Made by a program: the position numbers and the translations under genes | Notes under the pieces: generated by a model | Databases searched by the model: none | Seen by the model: the letters and a program-made list of their open reading frames with translations, nothing else | What the model was told of the DNA's origin: nothing | Assembly (NCBI GenBank): GCA_037441525.1 | Contig: JBBISA010000019.1 | Span: 1-59,154 of the forward strand | DNA: 59,154 nt | Direction: 5' to 3' | Origin: SKVR01 sp037441525 | Lineage (GTDB): Bacteria; Bacteroidota; Bacteroidia; Bacteroidales; UBA7960 | Shown here: positions 56,421 to 59,154 of the stretch, in pieces | Position numbering within the stretch: position 1 is the stretch's first letter | Layout: each line of letters starts with the position of its first letter

Positions 56421-58601
56421 CTAATTAGATGTTGAAAATATTTGAATATCTGCCTCCTCCTCTTGCGTTTTCAAACTAAGCTGAGTGTTAAAACTATTAC
56501 CATCAAACAGTTTCCTATCCTTAAACTCTTCTTGTTTACCACTGTTCCATTGCCTTACAGGACGCATATACCCAACAATACGGCTATATACTTCACATTC
56601 GGCTTCGCATTTAGGGCATTTAAAATGTTCTCCATTGATATAACCGTGAGAAGGACAAATACTAAACGTGGGCGAGATGGTGATATAGGGCAGATGGAAA
56701 TTATTTGTAATTTTTCTAATAAGATTTTTTGCTGAAATAGCAGGCATATTGTTTTCGCCTGTAAAAATGTGTAGAACTGTTCCACCTGTATAGAGTGTCT
56801 GTAAATCATCTTGTAGTGTCAATACTTCATATATATCGTCCGAAAAATTTACAGGCAAATGGGTAGAATTTGTATAATACGGACTTGCTCCGTTTTTATA
56901 TGCTTCATGGTTTGCTGTAATTATATCAGAATGTTGCACTGTGTCGATACGGGCAAAACGATAGGCTGTGCTTTCGGCAGGGGTTGCTTCGAGATTGTAA
57001 ATATTTCCAGTTTCTTCCTGAAACTCCGCTAAAACTCCGCGCATAAATTCCATAATCCTCTTGGCAAAAGCTTTCCCTTCAACATGTGCAATGTTTTCGC
57101 CTAAAAAATTTAAACAACATTCATTCATTCCATTGATACCGATGGTTGAAAAATGATTTTTCCAATAGCAGTTAAACCGTTTGTGAACATGCCTTAAATA
57201 AAACTTAGAATAGGGATAAAGCCCTTTTTCTGTGTATAATTCTATGGTTTTACGTTTTATCTCTAAACTATCTTTAGCAAGTTCCATAAGATTTCGTAAA
57301 CGTTGGTAAAGGTTTTCTTCCGAAGTGGCCTCGAAGCCTAGTTTTGGTAAATTAATGGTTACCACACCAACCGAACCTGTTAATGGATTTGCCGCAAATA
57401 ATCCACCTCCGCGCTTATTTAATTCCCGTTTGTCTAGGCGAAGTCTGCAACACATGCTTCGCACATCATCTGGACTCATATCTGAATTAACAAAATTAGA
57501 GAAGTAAGGAATGCCATATTTTGCTGTCATTTCCCAAATACCTTCATAATCAGGGTTATCCCATTCAAATTCGGGAGTTATATTATACGTGGGTATTGGG
57601 AATGAGAACAGACTCCCGTTTGCATCCCCATTAATCATCACTTCGGCAAAAGCTCGATTTAATAAAGTCATTTCATTCTGATAATCGCCATAAACCGAAT
57701 CTTGAGTTTTACCGCCCCAAACAACCGGTTCGTCTTTCAGGAAATTGGGTACAACCAAGTCCATTGTAATATTAGTGAAAGGCGTTTGAAAACCGACCCT
57801 TGTAGGGATATTGATATTAAATAGAAACTCCTGCAATGCTTGTTTTATCTGCTCGTAGCTTAAATTGTCGTAGCGGATGTATGGGGCAAGAAATGTATCG
57901 AAATTAGAAAATGCTTGCGCTCCGGCTGCTTCGCCTTGCATGGTGTAAAAGAAATTTACAATTTGTCCTAATGCTGTTCTGAAATGTTTGGCGGGTTTAC
58001 TTTCTGTTTTGCCTAAAACCCCTTTAAAACCTGTTAGTAGTAGGTCTTGTAAATCCCATCCAACGCAATATACACTTAAAAAACCTAAATCGTGAATATG
58101 TAAATACCCTTGTTTGTGTGCTTTAGAAATATTTTCGGGATACAGCTTTGTGAGCCAATATTGAGAAGTAATAGCTGCTGAGATGTGTTGATTTAGACCT
58201 TGTAATGAATACGCTGAGTTAGCACTCTCTTTTACTCGCCAGTCGTTCATAGAAAGGTAGTCGTCCATTACTTCAATGTTCGAAAATAATTCTTTTGCAT
58301 TGCGCAATTGCTCATGCTGTTTCCGATAAATCAGATATGTTTTTAACAATTCAAAATCGCCAAACTCAAATAAGGTTTGCTCAACAAAATCCTGAACGTA
58401 CTCTACTGTAGGGGTTTTACCTGACTCAGTCCTTTCAAGAGAGGTTACGACTTGCAAACTTAGTTCGTTTGCCTTTTTTCGATTGGGTTTACCAATCGCA
58501 CGCATGGCTTTAAAAATTGCATGCTCAATTTTTTCCTGATTAAAATCAACAACGTCACCATTGCGTTTAATGATTTTTACTAAACGAGATTCACCATTCA
58601 T
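56421..58601 (-). CDS. nrdD: Class III anaerobic ribonucleoside-triphosphate reductase
   Basis: This 726-aa enzyme reduces NTPs to dNTPs anaerobically using a glycyl radical. An N-terminal ATP-cone (VKIIKRNGDVVDFNQEKIEHAI, residues 7-28) controls activity. The core contains MCCRLRLDKREL (active-site Cys) and GLFAANPLTGSVGVV. The C-terminal zinc site is CPSHGYINGEHFKCPKCEAECE and the radical glycine is in RIVGYMRPVRQW. It needs NrdG, encoded at the end of the operon, and no B12, which fits control by a cobalamin riboswitch upstream. Confidence 0.94.
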   Translation of the reverse strand: MNGESRLVKIIKRNGDVVDFNQEKIEHAIFKAMRAIGKPNRKKANELSLQVVTSLERTESGKTPTVEYVQDFVEQTLFEFGDFELLKTYLIYRKQHEQLRNAKELFSNIEVMDDYLSMNDWRVKESANSAYSLQGLNQHISAAITSQYWLTKLYPENISKAHKQGYLHIHDLGFLSVYCVGWDLQDLLLTGFKGVLGKTESKPAKHFRTALGQIVNFFYTMQGEAAGAQAFSNFDTFLAPYIRYDNLSYEQIKQALQEFLFNINIPTRVGFQTPFTNITMDLVVPNFLKDEPVVWGGKTQDSVYGDYQNEMTLLNRAFAEVMINGDANGSLFSFPIPTYNITPEFEWDNPDYEGIWEMTAKYGIPYFSNFVNSDMSPDDVRSMCCRLRLDKRELNKRGGGLFAANPLTGSVGVVTINLPKLGFEATSEENLYQRLRNLMELAKDSLEIKRKTIELYTEKGLYPYSKFYLRHVHKRFNCYWKNHFSTIGINGMNECCLNFLGENIAHVEGKAFAKRIMEFMRGVLAEFQEETGNIYNLEATPAESTAYRFARIDTVQHSDIITANHEAYKNGASPYYTNSTHLPVNFSDDIYEVLTLQDDLQTLYTGGTVLHIFTGENNMPAISAKNLIRKITNNFHLPYITISPTFSICPSHGYINGEHFKCPKCEAECEVYSRIVGYMRPVRQWNSGKQEEFKDRKLFDGNSFNTQLSLKTQEEEADIQIFSTSN

Positions 58602-58717
58602 TTTTTAATGAATTAAAAAGTTAATAAATGGTAACTCGCGGGGGATTTGATAAAAAGAAAATCTACATAATATAGGTTTTCAATCGCCTTTCACCCGAAA
58701 GCTACGAAATTTCTATA

Positions 58718-58862
58718 TTTGGCAGGTCTTCTGACTTGCTCCAAGTTTATTCGCCTTCCCATTAATAATAACAGTGGCAAAATTGAATAAACCATTTAAA
58801 GGAGCTTACAGCTACGGGGATAGTCTTGGATTTGCACCAAATTCCCTTTTAATCTTGTAAGA
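58718..58862 (-). promoter_or_regulatory. Cobalamin (B12) riboswitch upstream of nrdD
   Basis: On the minus strand the conserved blocks appear in the right order: GGGAATTTGGTGCAAATCC, then CCCCGTAGCTGTAA, GCCACTG, GGGAAGGCG and AGTCAGAAGACCTGCC. This is a full cobalamin-riboswitch core of about 145 nt. It ends about 115 bases before the nrdD ATG. When B12 is bound it is expected to switch off expression of nrdD, the DUF6580 gene, cobO and nrdG. Confidence 0.93.
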
Positions 58863-58875
58863 ACCAAATACTCAA

Positions 58876-58883
58876 CAAAAATA
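58876..58883 (-). promoter_or_regulatory. Candidate -7 promoter element of the riboswitch operon
   Basis: TATTTTTG (minus strand) matches TAnnTTTG and lies just upstream of the riboswitch 5' end, so transcription would start near 58868. The -33 element is not obvious. Confidence 0.5.
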
Positions 58884-58949
58884 AATCAATAGATTTTATT
58901 CATTCTACGGTACTAATAAATTTTATAAAGATGTTATCAACATAGGGCT

Positions 58950-59062
58950 AAACCACTTTAGGCACGAATGCGTCAGCAAGATGCACTCTTTGGCAAAGCT
59001 TTGGTTTTAGTTCTTGGCTCGTGGGGCTTTGCCAATGTGTGCAATGTGTGTGGGGTTTCCTT
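58950..59062. repeat. Dispersed intergenic repeat related to 1765-1870
   Basis: This shares blocks with the reverse complement of the segment after hsdR, notably CACTCTTTG, TTTGGT and TTGCCAATGTGTG. No coding content. Confidence 0.4.
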
Positions 59063-59077
59063 TTTTTTTTGTCTCGT

Positions 59078-59154
59078 CCTGAAAAAAGTTTACAGTTTTT
59101 ATTGTTAATCCTGAAATACATTTACAAAGTTAATGTTAGTCCTGATATTGGTTT
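59078..59154. mobile_element. Possible insertion-sequence end (iterated CCTGA motifs)
   Basis: Three direct copies begin at 59078, 59110 and 59141: CCTGAA, five bases, then TTTACA in the first two, and CCTGA cut short by the window edge. The 31-32-base spacing (three helical turns) looks like transposase-binding repeats at an IS terminus. No transposase is visible, so this call is tentative. Confidence 0.3.

Noticed and set aside
1..59154. CRISPR arrays, tRNA and rRNA genes
   Set aside because: No regularly spaced 25-40 base repeats with unique spacers, no cloverleaf-like or rRNA-like segment was seen on either strand by reading. A dedicated scan was not possible.

Overview
This 59 kb window comes from a member of the Bacteroidota, most likely an uncultured anaerobic or facultative Bacteroidales-type organism. 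Two secreted proteins carry type IX secretion (T9SS) C-terminal sorting domains, many exported enzymes are lipoproteins, several genes are preceded by TAnnTTTG promoter elements, and there is a PPi-dependent phosphofructokinase and an oxygen-sensitive class III ribonucleotide reductase. No rRNA or tRNA gene was seen. One run of 100 Ns (11564-11663) shows that this is a draft assembly.

Layout. 1-2256: 3' part of a type I restriction HsdR subunit, followed by repeat-like non-coding DNA. 2337-9290: a plus-strand run of exported hydrolases (GH5, ADP-ribosylglycohydrolase, nucleoside hydrolase, DUF1593) plus a YdcF protein and a decayed MORN-type lipoprotein. 9477-13584: PPi-phosphofructokinase and a modular Ig-like/T9SS protein interrupted by the assembly gap. 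14249-22865: a zone of broken genes: a frameshifted MMPL/RND exporter, a CusA-TolC fusion and CusB with many nonsense and frameshift lesions, and a glycyl radical enzyme remnant. 22926-25656: deoC and an ABC exporter. 25957-31495: a T9SS protein, a Bro-N remnant, and a TolB-like, a PQQ-like and a second DUF1593 lipoprotein. 31593-34055: ammonium uptake (Amt, P-II, outer-membrane barrel). 34337-40086: an oxidoreductase, then a sensor kinase/NtrC-type regulator pair beside a small coiled-coil lipoprotein.

40194-42573: a TonB-dependent receptor and NikR, each with a matching putative NikR operator. 42620-47394: 3-methyladenine glycosylase, a CoA-binding protein, a ThuA protein, a RES/Xre toxin-antitoxin pair, a ChbG-like deacetylase and a DUF4395 protein. 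47512-53182: a LuxR-type regulator, TrkH, a nucleotidyltransferase/GHMP-kinase-like fusion, TrpB and a Dabb protein. 53460-54475: a PIN toxin-antitoxin pair bracketed by long imperfect palindromes resembling integron attC sites; a related palindrome lies at 1905-2045. 54675-58870: a cobalamin-riboswitch operon, nrdD - DUF6580 membrane protein - cobO/btuR - nrdG. The right edge holds short iterated motifs resembling an IS end.

The strongest leads are: the B12-riboswitch operon that combines B12-independent dNTP synthesis with probable B12 salvage; the NikR regulon with two operator copies and an apparent loss of the NikR cysteine ligand; the cassette-like PIN module whose toxin lacks a normal start codon; the clustered exported ribosyl-hydrolase-fold enzymes; the tandem TGTAAA palindromes beside the NtrC-type regulator; and the repeat-collapsed assembly gap, whose size and content can be predicted.
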